Shown here in pieces: positions 10,860-18,944 of a DNA stretch of 64,000 bases. The stretch is from Trichaptum fuscoviolaceum (Eukaryota; Basidiomycota; Agaricomycetes; Hymenochaetales; Trichaptaceae), in contig CAJSYZ010000011.1 in the NCBI GenBank assembly GCA_910574455.1, forward strand, positions 4,115,558 to 4,179,557. The letters are read 5' to 3'. The notes beneath the pieces were generated by a model. It ran no database searches, was not told the origin of the DNA, and saw only the letters and a program-made list of their open reading frames with translations. Every line of letters starts with the position of its first letter. Within the stretch, counting starts at the first letter, position 1. The position numbers and the translations under genes are program-made.

Positions 10860-11410
10860 AGACAGCATCAGTAGAGATTAGGGTGATGGAAGAAAAAGAT
10901 TGCGCACCTCGTAAATGTGACATTGGGTACGACTACGCCTTTGATCAATACATTGATTGTCTCCCTCTCCGCAAACGTCGCCTTGTATATTTCTGATTGA
11001 ATGGCCATGCTGGGGAAGCGTAGTCCCTGACTGACCAGTCCGTCACATGCTATTCCAGATCTCTGACCTCCACCGAGATGTCCCCACAGAGCTGTGGCCG
11101 GTACGGTATTCAAGACGAGAGGGCCTCCGGGTATCGATGCGAATAAAGTTGGCGAGCTCGAAGATCGAAGTTTTGATTTGGGTGAGGAAAGAGGAAGTCG
11201 AATTGTTGGGATCACCGCGCATGTTCTCGAGGTCCCAAGCAAGGAACTTGGTGCGCACTTTCTGCTCAGCGCCAAAGAAAGCGGAATGTGAGTCTTCAAA
11301 AGTGGGAGGCAGATCCTGGCACATCAAGTCGTAGAAATTGACAGAAACACAAAATATTAGCAGTGTCATGAACATGTAGGAATCAAAAAGAGACTCACAA
11401 GGACGCGTCG
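10860..11410 (-). pseudogene. Exportin-2 / Cse1 (importin-alpha re-exporter) fragment
   Basis: The minus strand reads FYDLMCQDLPPTFEDSHSAF, AWDLENMRGDPNN, LTQIKTSIFELANFI. After a frameshift near 11,130 it continues DGLVSQGLRF, KATFAERETINVLIKGVVVP, NV, close to the YYDFTCQDLPP...EDxH and ETI..LIEGVVVPNV segments of Cse1/CAS, the HEAT-repeat carrier that returns importin-alpha to the cytoplasm. Only about 180 of some 960 residues remain, with a frameshift. It ends before the T/A-rich flank of hairpin copy b. Confidence 0.8.
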
Positions 11411-11602
11411 CCATTAGGAGTGTCAATGTGTGAGCCCGACTTTGAGGAAAAGACGAGAAAGACAAGGAAGAAGACGCACATTAAGCGTTGGCGACGATGG
11501 CGAGGACAGACAAGCTGGCGCGGTGGGGCAATGTCTCAGATTGCGTCATTATTTGTAATCGAGTACATCAGAATGTTCGAATCGAATGCCTTCCTTAACA
11601 GG

Positions 11603-11615
11603 CAGGTTTAACATA
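11603..11615 (+). repeat. LINE target-site duplication, left
   Basis: CAGGTTTAACATA, identical to 17,368-17,380. These 13 bp flank the LINE exactly. Confidence 0.9.
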
Positions 11616-11625
11616 GGGAACCACC

Positions 11626-12840
11626 ATGTCCATTCAAGAGGACCCGGTGGCAGAACACAATATCTCACAAAAGTCAATCGAATCATCAAGCTCGTTTACC
11701 TCAGAAGGAGTACAGGCACTGCTCGGCAGCAATGAGGACATGGAAATGACGGAATGGATCGCGGCAATCAGGAAGTTCAATAAGGACGTGGCCAAAATAG
11801 CTCAGAAAAACGTAAAAATCCTTGACGCCATGTTCGAGCGCTTACTCGCCAAGGCAACGGCCACGCCTCTGTTAACCCGCATGGCCGAGCGCCTTGATAA
11901 GATTGAAGAGAAGCTTGGTGCCCCACCAGAGGTAACGAAACTTACCTACGCGTCGGTGGCAGCCAGCGCGCCTATCGAGACCCCACCCAAGCGGACCCGA
12001 ACAGACGAGGTGACGATCAAGATCGTCAGGGACACGGACGCGGAAGCGAAGGTGAAAGGACCGGGCGAAGAATTGAAGGACTGGGTGGAGGATGCGATGA
12101 AGGGCAGCGGGGTGCAGGGACTGAGGAATGTTGAGGTGGCTGGAGTGCAACCTCACCGGAGTGGCACAAAAGTAATGGTGCGCTTCAAAAGCTCAGACGT
12201 TGCTGATCAGGTGGTTAGACACGCGGCGCAGTGCTCGATAGCATTGGGCGAAGGCGCAAAAGTGAGCGTCCCCCACTATGGAGTCGTCATCCAAGATGTT
12301 CCCCTGTTTTACGACCCGGCCAAGGAATCCTACCGACGGGACCTTCATTCGCAAAACCCCGCTCTGATTCCGGGCCCGGAAACCATTGTTGAGGCTCGTT
12401 GGTTGGTACCGAGGGAGCGACTCCCGCAGGGTCGTAAGACGGGCAGCTGGGTGGTCTTCTTGGATAACCAGCAAGCCGCTGACAACCTGATCGATCAGGG
12501 TGTCCGAGTCCAAGCGCTACTCCTCAACGCGCGCAGGTATTTCTCCGGCCCACGCCAATGTCGCAAATGCCAGCGATGGGGACACCTGAGCTACAGTTGC
12601 AAGTCCCAAGACCAGACCTGCGCCCACTGCGGAGGACCCCACCACGGACACGACTGCCCACACCCAGAAACCAAGAAGTGCGTCAACTGCAAAGGCGGAC
12701 ACGATGCTTTCGATCCACGATGCCCAACTAGACGCGATGAGACACTGCGAGCTCAAAGTGCTCAAGCTGGTGCCGGCACGTATTTCACGGGTAATAACTT
12801 CGTCTTTCAACCCTTCCCCACCACCCTTTCCTCCTTATGA
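11626..12840 (+). CDS. LINE ORF1, gag-like RNA-binding protein
   Basis: 404 residues. The N-terminal part is helical and charged (ERLLAKATATPLLTRMAERL), the middle resembles an RRM-like nucleic-acid-binding domain, and the C-terminus has three CCHC zinc knuckles (CRKCQRWGHLSYSC, CAHCGGPHHGHDC, CVNCKGGHDAFDPRC). Such proteins coat the element RNA to form the retrotransposition particle. The stop overlaps the next start as ATGA (12,837-12,840), suggesting ORF2 is made by termination-reinitiation. Confidence 0.92.
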   Translation: MSIQEDPVAEHNISQKSIESSSSFTSEGVQALLGSNEDMEMTEWIAAIRKFNKDVAKIAQKNVKILDAMFERLLAKATATPLLTRMAERLDKIEEKLGAPPEVTKLTYASVAASAPIETPPKRTRTDEVTIKIVRDTDAEAKVKGPGEELKDWVEDAMKGSGVQGLRNVEVAGVQPHRSGTKVMVRFKSSDVADQVVRHAAQCSIALGEGAKVSVPHYGVVIQDVPLFYDPAKESYRRDLHSQNPALIPGPETIVEARWLVPRERLPQGRKTGSWVVFLDNQQAADNLIDQGVRVQALLLNARRYFSGPRQCRKCQRWGHLSYSCKSQDQTCAHCGGPHHGHDCPHPETKKCVNCKGGHDAFDPRCPTRRDETLRAQSAQAGAGTYFTGNNFVFQPFPTTLSSL

Positions 12841-15800
12841 ACTGTTCCACACTTTCACATCATGGTTTTAGAATCCGTTCTCTCAATTGTAACCGACGCT
12901 ACGAAGTTTTAATCTCTTTTCTCAACAATTCCGACCCCTCTTTATTCGATATCTTATGCATACAAGAACCTCCCCCCACCTTTGCACGTTTTCCCTCGCT
13001 TTCCCCGCATAATTGGGACAGAATTACACCTCTCCCCTTACAAGGAGACGATGTCATTAAGTGTTTCATTTACGTGAGCAAACGCATCCCCTCAAGTTCA
13101 TATTCCCCTATTCCCATTCACCACCCAAACATCTCCGCCATTCGCATTATTATTCATAACTTAACAATCTCTTTATTTAATATCTATAACCCCCCCGACA
13201 CTTCGCAAACCCTTGAAATACTGGCCGCGCACCTCCAATCAGGCTCGGATGTGGAGGAGACAATCATGCTCGTAGGAGACTTCAACAAGCACGACCCACT
13301 GTGGGCGGGACCCATGCAACCGGCGCGCTCTGCGCGCAGTGCCGCCGACCCACTCATCGACCTCATACTGAGGCATGGACTGGAACTCTGCCTAGAGCCG
13401 GGTACCCCAACGTTCATGTCTTCGGCCCACCGGACATGGTCGACCTTGGATCTGCTGCTGGTGTCCGCGGACAGCCTCCTCCCCCTCCTCACATACTGCC
13501 GAACATTCGATGGCGATGCCTCAGACCACCTAGGCCTGGAGGCAGAGTTCGACGTCCACCCAGACCACCTCCTGCAAAAACCGAGGCCCAGGTACCGCGA
13601 AACAGACTGGGAGGAGTTCGCAAAGCAAGCCGCCAAGCACTTTGCCAGGAACCCGCTCCCGACTGAACTCGACTCCCCAGGACAGTTGGAGAGTCTCGTC
13701 GAACAGCTCGAGGCTGGTATCTCCAATATCCTGCACGAGCTTGTCCCAATCTCGAAGACGTCACGCTACCGGAGTCGATGGTGGACACCACAGCTCACCA
13801 GTCTCCGCGCCGCCTACCGGAAAGCCCAAAGGCGTATACACAAATCGGACCGATCGCATGCGTCATGGGAAGCAATGAAAGTTGCGCGAAACCGATACCA
13901 TTCGGAGATTACGAAGCAGAAAAGGTCTCACTGGAACCAGTTCTTGGATCAGCTAACTCAAGCACAACTATGGACAGCAGCGCGGTACACAGACGACACC
14001 CCGCGGACGGCCACTCGGATACCTGCACTTCATGGACCGAGCGGCTTAGTCTCCGATACCGTAGGCAAGAGCGAGATCCTTTTTGACACGTTCTTCCCTG
14101 CCCCGTTGGCGAACTATCAACCCCCAGCACCGACACCAGACCCGGACGACGAGATCATCCTCTTCCATCCATTCACAGAGTCAGACATCGACCGAGCGAT
14201 CACAAGACTGGCCCCGTACAAGGCACCCGGCCCCTCAGGCATCCCAAATATGGCCATCAAAGCCTTTCGGGCTTTCCTGGGGCCCGTACTCCTGCGCATC
14301 CTGAACGCGTCACTCTCCCTGGGCTATTTCCCGGAACGCTGGCGCACATACAACACCGTTACACTCCGGAAACCAGGCAAAAGTGACTACGCAGTCCCCA
14401 AAGCATACAGGCCGGTGGCACTGGAGGAAACGCTCGGAAAGGTCCTCGAGTCAGTAGTTGCGACGCGCATTGCAGACCTAGCGGAAGAGCATGGACTCCT
14501 TCCAGCGAACCAGTTTGGTGGACGACCGGGGAGAACCACTACGGACGCCGTCTTATTTCTTACCCAGAAAATCAAAGATGCGTGGCGTACAGGGAAAGTG
14601 GCTAGTCTACTGCTCATGGATATATCACAGGCCTTCCCCACCGTCCCCCACCCGACTTTACTGGCCAAACTCAAGCAATGCGGCCTCCCGTCCACTTTGG
14701 TGCAATGGATTCGGAGTTTTCTGTCGGACCGCACCACCACCCTTTCTTTCGACGATTACACCTCGGCCCCGCACCCAGTCCCCCTCGGAATTCCCCAAGG
14801 CTCTCCCCTCTCCCCGATACTATACCTACTCTTCAACTCCGACCTCCTAGAGCTCCCTGCGAAGCGCTCGGACCCCTCATCTGGCTTCATCGACGATACG
14901 GCAAAACTCGTCATCAGCAACACAGTGATCGATAACATTACCACTCTTAATACCTTCCTGCAGGACGCAGGCCAGTGGGGGACCCGTACCGGCTCTCGGT
15001 TCGACTACGCCAAATTTCAGCTCGTGCACTTCTGGGGCCGTAAACCCCGCCCCGAAGGCGTCGATTTCGCTCTGCACTTTAAGAACCATAGAATTGAGGC
15101 CTCCACCTCAGCCAAGTATCTCGGAGTAGTGTTGGACGATAAACTCACCTTCAAATATCATGCCGAACAAGCTCTGGCGCGGGGAACGCGCACTCTGGGG
15201 GCATTAAACAGGTTGAAGATCCCACATGGATATATGCGCCAACTTGCACTGGCTATGGTTTTCCCGAGGGTGGAATACGCTCTCGTAGCTTGGTACGAGC
15301 CGGTACGAGAAGGCTTGAAACGAAGGATAGGCAACATAGGCCTCGCTCGGACGATTGCCAAACTCCAGCGGCGAGCTGCAATGCTCATTACGGGAGCCTT
15401 GCGCACTACGGCGACGGACATGGCTGACTACCATGCTTACTTACTACCGACCTCGCTCCGCCTTCAGCTCGCGACCTTCAAGGCGGCCGTCCGCCTCTGC
15501 ACGCTTCCCAACAGCCACCCACTGCAACCCATTGTCCAGCGATGCCGGAGGAGTGTCCGGAGACACCAGTCAGCCATCCACAAACTCATGGATGCTTTCC
15601 CCGAACTTCGACAACCTATTGAGTCGGTACGACCCATCCGAGACCAAGACCTTGCCAGCACGTACCTGACCGTGCACCAAGCCAAATCCAGGACGGCCGC
15701 TAAGGAGGTTGCTGAAGCCGCGGTCCTGAGCGGATCCCTCTGCATCTTCAGCGATGGCTCGGGTTTCAAAGGGGGAGTAGGGGCAGCCGCCGTTGCAATA

Positions 15801-16982
15801 GGCGGGCGTCCCAGGCCTCTGTACGACGCGTACATGCGAAGCCCGAAGCCGGTGGAAGGCACGAGGAGGGTTGGAGGTAATGGAATGACGAACGAAGGGT
15901 ACGAAGAAGTTCTAGGCAGCTCAGCCAACGGTGGAGTGCAAGTAGGCATTTTCTCTCAATTTCCTTATTCTTTCCCGCTCTCTCTCTTTCTTTCTTCTCC
16001 TGCGCAGAATGCATGTATTCCTACTCTCTCTCCTATATTAATCTCTTCTAGTTCCCTTTCGACCCCAGAGCCCTCAGTTCGACCAATCCCAAGGCCAAGC
16101 TTTTCCCCGGACGTGCGACGCTTCTACTTAGGAACTACCCAGGACCATACGGTGTTTGAAGCCGAGGTGTGCGGCGCCCTCTTAGGCCTCGATTTAATAA
16201 GGGCGACCCCCCGAGCCACGCGGGCCGCCCTATTTATCGACTGCCAGCCCGCCATCGCAGCCATCAAGACACCCAAACCTCAGTATGGCCAATATCTCCT
16301 GGACGCCTTCCGGAAGGAACTCTATCGCCTCCGGAAGGACAGACGATCCCTCCGTCTGGAGATTCACTGGGTACCAGGACACGAAGACATCGAGGCCAAC
16401 GAGTGGGTGGATACCGAGGCAAAAACCGCTGCCCAGGGCCCCGCAGCTAATCAGCCGGGGCGACTCCGGACCCTCACTCGTCCCCTCCCTGCGAGCGCCG
16501 CGGCTCTCATTGCTTCTCGGACGACCCGCGCGACCAAGCAATGGAAGAGCGAATGGACCAAGACCCCCAGTGCGAAGAAGCTCCGCCCTGTGGACCTTAG
16601 CCCACCCACACAAGGCGTCCGAGCTCTCTACAAGGACCGGAATCGCGGCGAGTGCGCAGCCTTGACCCAGCTGCGTACCGGCCACGCACCACTCAATGCT
16701 CATCTTCACCGCATTGGCCGCGCAGACTCTCCTCTATGCGCGTGGTGCGGCGATCCGGAAACTCCGGCACACTTCCTCATTGTGTGTCGAAGATTTGTAG
16801 AACAGCGGCGTGAACTCCGGAATGCCCTACGGAACCGCCCGCTGACTCTTCGCTCTCTCTTGGGACCAAAAGCGCGCCTCGGACCAGTACTGGGCTTCAT
16901 CAAGAGCTCAGGACGGTTTCTTACCCTGTTTCCTCCCGACCAAGTGTCCACCCAGGATGCCCAACCAAGGGACCCGGACTGA
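12837..16982 (+). CDS. LINE ORF2: APE endonuclease, reverse transcriptase, RNase H
   Basis: 1,381 residues. The N-terminal AP-like endonuclease shows QEPPPTF, MLVGDFNKHDPLW and SDHLGLEAEF. RT motifs are YRPVALEETLGKVLE, LLMDISQAFPTV, GIPQGSPLSPILY and the catalytic FIDDTAKL (F-I-D-D). RNase H begins IFSDGSGFKGGVGAAAVAI and continues EAEVCGALLGLDLI, FIDCQPAI and HWVPGHEDIEANEWVDTEAK. A CCHC-like motif (CAWCGDPETPAHFLIVC) lies near the end. All key catalytic residues are present, so the protein could be active. About 90 unusual residues interrupt the RNase H domain (see findings). Confidence 0.93.
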   Translation: MNCSTLSHHGFRIRSLNCNRRYEVLISFLNNSDPSLFDILCIQEPPPTFARFPSLSPHNWDRITPLPLQGDDVIKCFIYVSKRIPSSSYSPIPIHHPNISAIRIIIHNLTISLFNIYNPPDTSQTLEILAAHLQSGSDVEETIMLVGDFNKHDPLWAGPMQPARSARSAADPLIDLILRHGLELCLEPGTPTFMSSAHRTWSTLDLLLVSADSLLPLLTYCRTFDGDASDHLGLEAEFDVHPDHLLQKPRPRYRETDWEEFAKQAAKHFARNPLPTELDSPGQLESLVEQLEAGISNILHELVPISKTSRYRSRWWTPQLTSLRAAYRKAQRRIHKSDRSHASWEAMKVARNRYHSEITKQKRSHWNQFLDQLTQAQLWTAARYTDDTPRTATRIPALHGPSGLVSDTVGKSEILFDTFFPAPLANYQPPAPTPDPDDEIILFHPFTESDIDRAITRLAPYKAPGPSGIPNMAIKAFRAFLGPVLLRILNASLSLGYFPERWRTYNTVTLRKPGKSDYAVPKAYRPVALEETLGKVLESVVATRIADLAEEHGLLPANQFGGRPGRTTTDAVLFLTQKIKDAWRTGKVASLLLMDISQAFPTVPHPTLLAKLKQCGLPSTLVQWIRSFLSDRTTTLSFDDYTSAPHPVPLGIPQGSPLSPILYLLFNSDLLELPAKRSDPSSGFIDDTAKLVISNTVIDNITTLNTFLQDAGQWGTRTGSRFDYAKFQLVHFWGRKPRPEGVDFALHFKNHRIEASTSAKYLGVVLDDKLTFKYHAEQALARGTRTLGALNRLKIPHGYMRQLALAMVFPRVEYALVAWYEPVREGLKRRIGNIGLARTIAKLQRRAAMLITGALRTTATDMADYHAYLLPTSLRLQLATFKAAVRLCTLPNSHPLQPIVQRCRRSVRRHQSAIHKLMDAFPELRQPIESVRPIRDQDLASTYLTVHQAKSRTAAKEVAEAAVLSGSLCIFSDGSGFKGGVGAAAVAIGGRPRPLYDAYMRSPKPVEGTRRVGGNGMTNEGYEEVLGSSANGGVQVGIFSQFPYSFPLSLFLSSPAQNACIPTLSPILISSSSLSTPEPSVRPIPRPSFSPDVRRFYLGTTQDHTVFEAEVCGALLGLDLIRATPRATRAALFIDCQPAIAAIKTPKPQYGQYLLDAFRKELYRLRKDRRSLRLEIHWVPGHEDIEANEWVDTEAKTAAQGPAANQPGRLRTLTRPLPASAAALIASRTTRATKQWKSEWTKTPSAKKLRPVDLSPPTQGVRALYKDRNRGECAALTQLRTGHAPLNAHLHRIGRADSPLCAWCGDPETPAHFLIVCRRFVEQRRELRNALRNRPLTLRSLLGPKARLGPVLGFIKSSGRFLTLFPPDQVSTQDAQPRDPD

Positions 16983-17367
16983 TGGCTTCTGGCTTTCTTT
17001 ATTCCCCGCTTCCATTCCTTCCTCTCTCTTATTATTTATTTCTCTTAGATGGCATATACAAATGCCCTTATTACACTCATCGCACGCATGCTCCCAAAAC
17101 TGCACCTTGTATCATTTCCAACACTGTATTCTTACTCTATATGCGCGCCCCTTTCTCAGCGTTCCTTCGCAAAACTGTATCCTTACCACTTATACCTCTC
17201 ATAGATCATACCTCCCTCTTTTCCTTGAAACTTACTACACTTTATACGCACGTAGCTCTAGATTTTCTCCCATTGCACGGTAGATAGACTTGTACTTTAA
17301 GTGCGCCATAGGCCCTAGAGGGCCTGCAGTCACTATAATGGAATAAACAAACAAACAAACAAACAAA

Positions 17368-17380
17368 CAGGTTTAACATA
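17368..17380 (+). repeat. LINE target-site duplication, right
   Basis: CAGGTTTAACATA, directly after the (AAAC)n tail and identical to 11,603-11,615. Confidence 0.9.
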
Positions 17381-17384
17381 TAAG

Positions 17385-17610
17385 GCAATTTCACGTGACC
17401 TTTTGACTTTTGGCAGGCGCTGGACACGGTTGCATACCCTAAGAATACCCAGCTACCCAAGGGGTAGCGGGAACAAGCAGTTAAAGGCTGTGAGCTAACT
17501 CACAGCAAAGCCCGCTACCCGGGAATGCGGTTAGAGTGAGAGTGAGAGGAAGAAAATATTATATTTTTAAGCACACATACAGTACAGAAGTATTATACAC
17601 CATACTCTTG
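17385..17610. repeat. Nested-hairpin repeat, copy c
   Basis: Contains GGCGCTGGACACGGTTGCAT, also near-identical in copy b. The outer arms GGGTAGCGGG / CCCGCTACCC enclose the inner arms GGCTGTGAG / CTCACAGC. A T/A-rich tail with ACATACAGTACAGAAGTATT follows and borders the Bsd2 fragment. Confidence 0.75.
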
Positions 17611-18185
17611 CTGCCGTAGAAGCATCTGCCACAGGAACAGTCCCATTGTGAGTAGCTGCCCAACTTTCAGCAACCGCAGCTGTATCAAACGTCGGTGCCG
17701 GTAAAGGTACAGTGTCCTCAGGATTTCCCCAGCCGCCCCACATGCTCTCTTCACCATTTGCGCCTATGCCTTCGTCATCCTTGCTCGTCCTCAACGCAAA
17801 CCCGTATTGAACCAGTGTCAAGCCAAGACCAGCCCGAGCACGGAGCTTCGCCGCATGTGTAGTATGCAGGAGGTAAGTAAGCAGAAAGCCCGGAAACAGA
17901 AACAAGCATGTTCCAAGCAAACGAGAAGAGCGTGCCCGTTGTGAGACCATCAATCGCGAGCTCACCTGAAAGTGTCATTCCCGGAGATAAGGACGAAGGC
18001 GCATGGATTGACGTCTCCAAGTACGGAAGGACATCATCCGCCTGAGCAGCGGCATACGATAATGGTGCATCCTTCTGTGTGTCCTCCGGTACAACACGGA
18101 CACCGTCTTCTGTTGAGTATCGAAAGCAAAAGTAGCCGAAACAGTCCCGTTAGAATACAAAGTAAAGAAGCAATATGTTAATGTA
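17600..18185 (-). pseudogene. Bsd2 / NDFIP-like ubiquitin-ligase adaptor fragment
   Basis: The minus strand, read across two frames, gives DAPLSYAAAQADDVLPYLET, PSSLSPGMTLSGELAIDGLT, FSFAWNMLVSVSG, then FLLTYLLHTTHAAKLRARAG, GLTLVQYGFALR and a tail with WGGWGNPEDTVPLP. This is the Bsd2/DUF2370 membrane-adaptor family (three membrane segments; recruits Rsp5 to cargo in Golgi and vacuole sorting). The first membrane segment is joined to the second only by changing frame near 17,900, and part of the loop is missing, so it is a broken copy. Confidence 0.72.
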
Positions 18186-18199
18186 GTAAAATAGGCGCA

Positions 18200-18665
18200 C
18201 CTTCCACTATGGGCCTGAGGAGGCTCGGTTTCGCACTGACATCCGCAAAGACACCATCATTCCCAGTCCCGCCGCCTACGACCCGCCATCATTCCTTGCA
18301 ACTATGCTTGAACAGTCCGCCCCGTGTTTCTGGTAGCTATGTACAATGCTCCCTGCACCTGCGACAGACTACAGTCGTGCTCGCTCGCTACCCGGTTACC
18401 AGTGCTGGATGATGTCCTCACAGACAAAGTCGTATTCGCACCGCCGCAGGGTGTAGACACGGAGATGATGGGGCTGCTGTTGTTCATTGCAAAGGAACTG
18501 CAGGGCAGCACACCATTGACCTGCGAAGGATCGCCGTTGCAACAGATTGCAGTCAAAGTCGTGTGGAAACAACCTGCTGTGAAAGGTAGAATATAACGCC
18601 CCGAGGTGCCTGCAATGCGCAGGCAAAACCCGAGACCACCTCGGGGCTTTTGTGCTCTAACACCA
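18200..18665 (-). pseudogene. Unidentified cysteine-containing coding fragment, paralog of 6.2-6.6 kb
   Basis: The minus frame 18,748-18,302 contains GRYILPFTAGCFHTTLTAIC, CNGDPSQVNGVLPCSSFAMN and NTGRTVQA. It looks like part of a secreted protein (regular Cys, Ser/Thr-rich), but I do not recognise the family. It lies between the Bsd2 piece and the CAGGAAAACTAC repeat, the same relative position as its paralog. Confidence 0.4.
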
Positions 18666-18704
18666 GTAGTAAACCTTTTTTTCCCTAACACTTGATCTTT
18701 TCTT

Positions 18705-18940
18705 TCCTCAGGAAAACTACTCTCTACTGAAAGTGACTTAAGCGTCACTTAAATGTCCTGAGAGACTTATTCAGGATTGGCACTGTTGACTTATAATAAA
18801 ACAGTGCTTCAGTCAGTCAGTCAGGACAGTCATTCAGGCAGTTCAGTCATTCAATCACTGAGGTAAAATAAGTAGATAATAATATTATAAACAGAAAATA
18901 AGTACAATACATAGTTAGTAAACTAAGGACTTGCCGCCTA
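18705..18940 (+). repeat. CAGGAAAACTAC repeat, copy 2
   Basis: CCTCAGGAAAACTACTCTCT, then GAAAGTGACTTAAGCGTCAC, then TTAAATGTCCTGAGAGACTT, near-identical to 6679 onward. CAGTCAG/ATTCAGG repeats and an AT-rich end with AATAAGTACAATA follow, also present at 6905-6945. I see no inverted partner to its right. Confidence 0.7.
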
Positions 18941-18944
18941 CTCA

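Larger units (their letters stand above)
11616..17367 (+). mobile_element. Full-length LINE (non-LTR retrotransposon, Tad-like), 5,752 bp
   Basis: Bounded by the 13 bp duplication CAGGTTTAACATA and ending in a short (AAAC)n tail (17,346-17,367), the usual marks of target-primed reverse transcription. It carries two uninterrupted ORFs, gag-like then endonuclease/RT/RNase H. The 5' UTR is only about 10 bp, so either the element is slightly 5'-truncated or its promoter lies in the coding start. It inserted between the Cse1 fragment and hairpin copy c, splitting the fragment array. Intact ORFs and perfect duplications imply a recent insertion. Domain order (APE, RT, RNase H, CCHC-like) fits the fungal Tad group. 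Confidence 0.93.

Noticed and set aside
11872..16709. Long antisense frames across the LINE
   Set aside because: They are shadows of the GC-rich LINE coding sequence on the other strand and have no homology.
17440..17530. tRNA-like or SINE head in the nested hairpin
   Set aside because: Outer stem is 10 bp, inner stem 9 bp, no T-loop or B-box sequence (GTTCRA) in a suitable place; cannot be folded as a cloverleaf.
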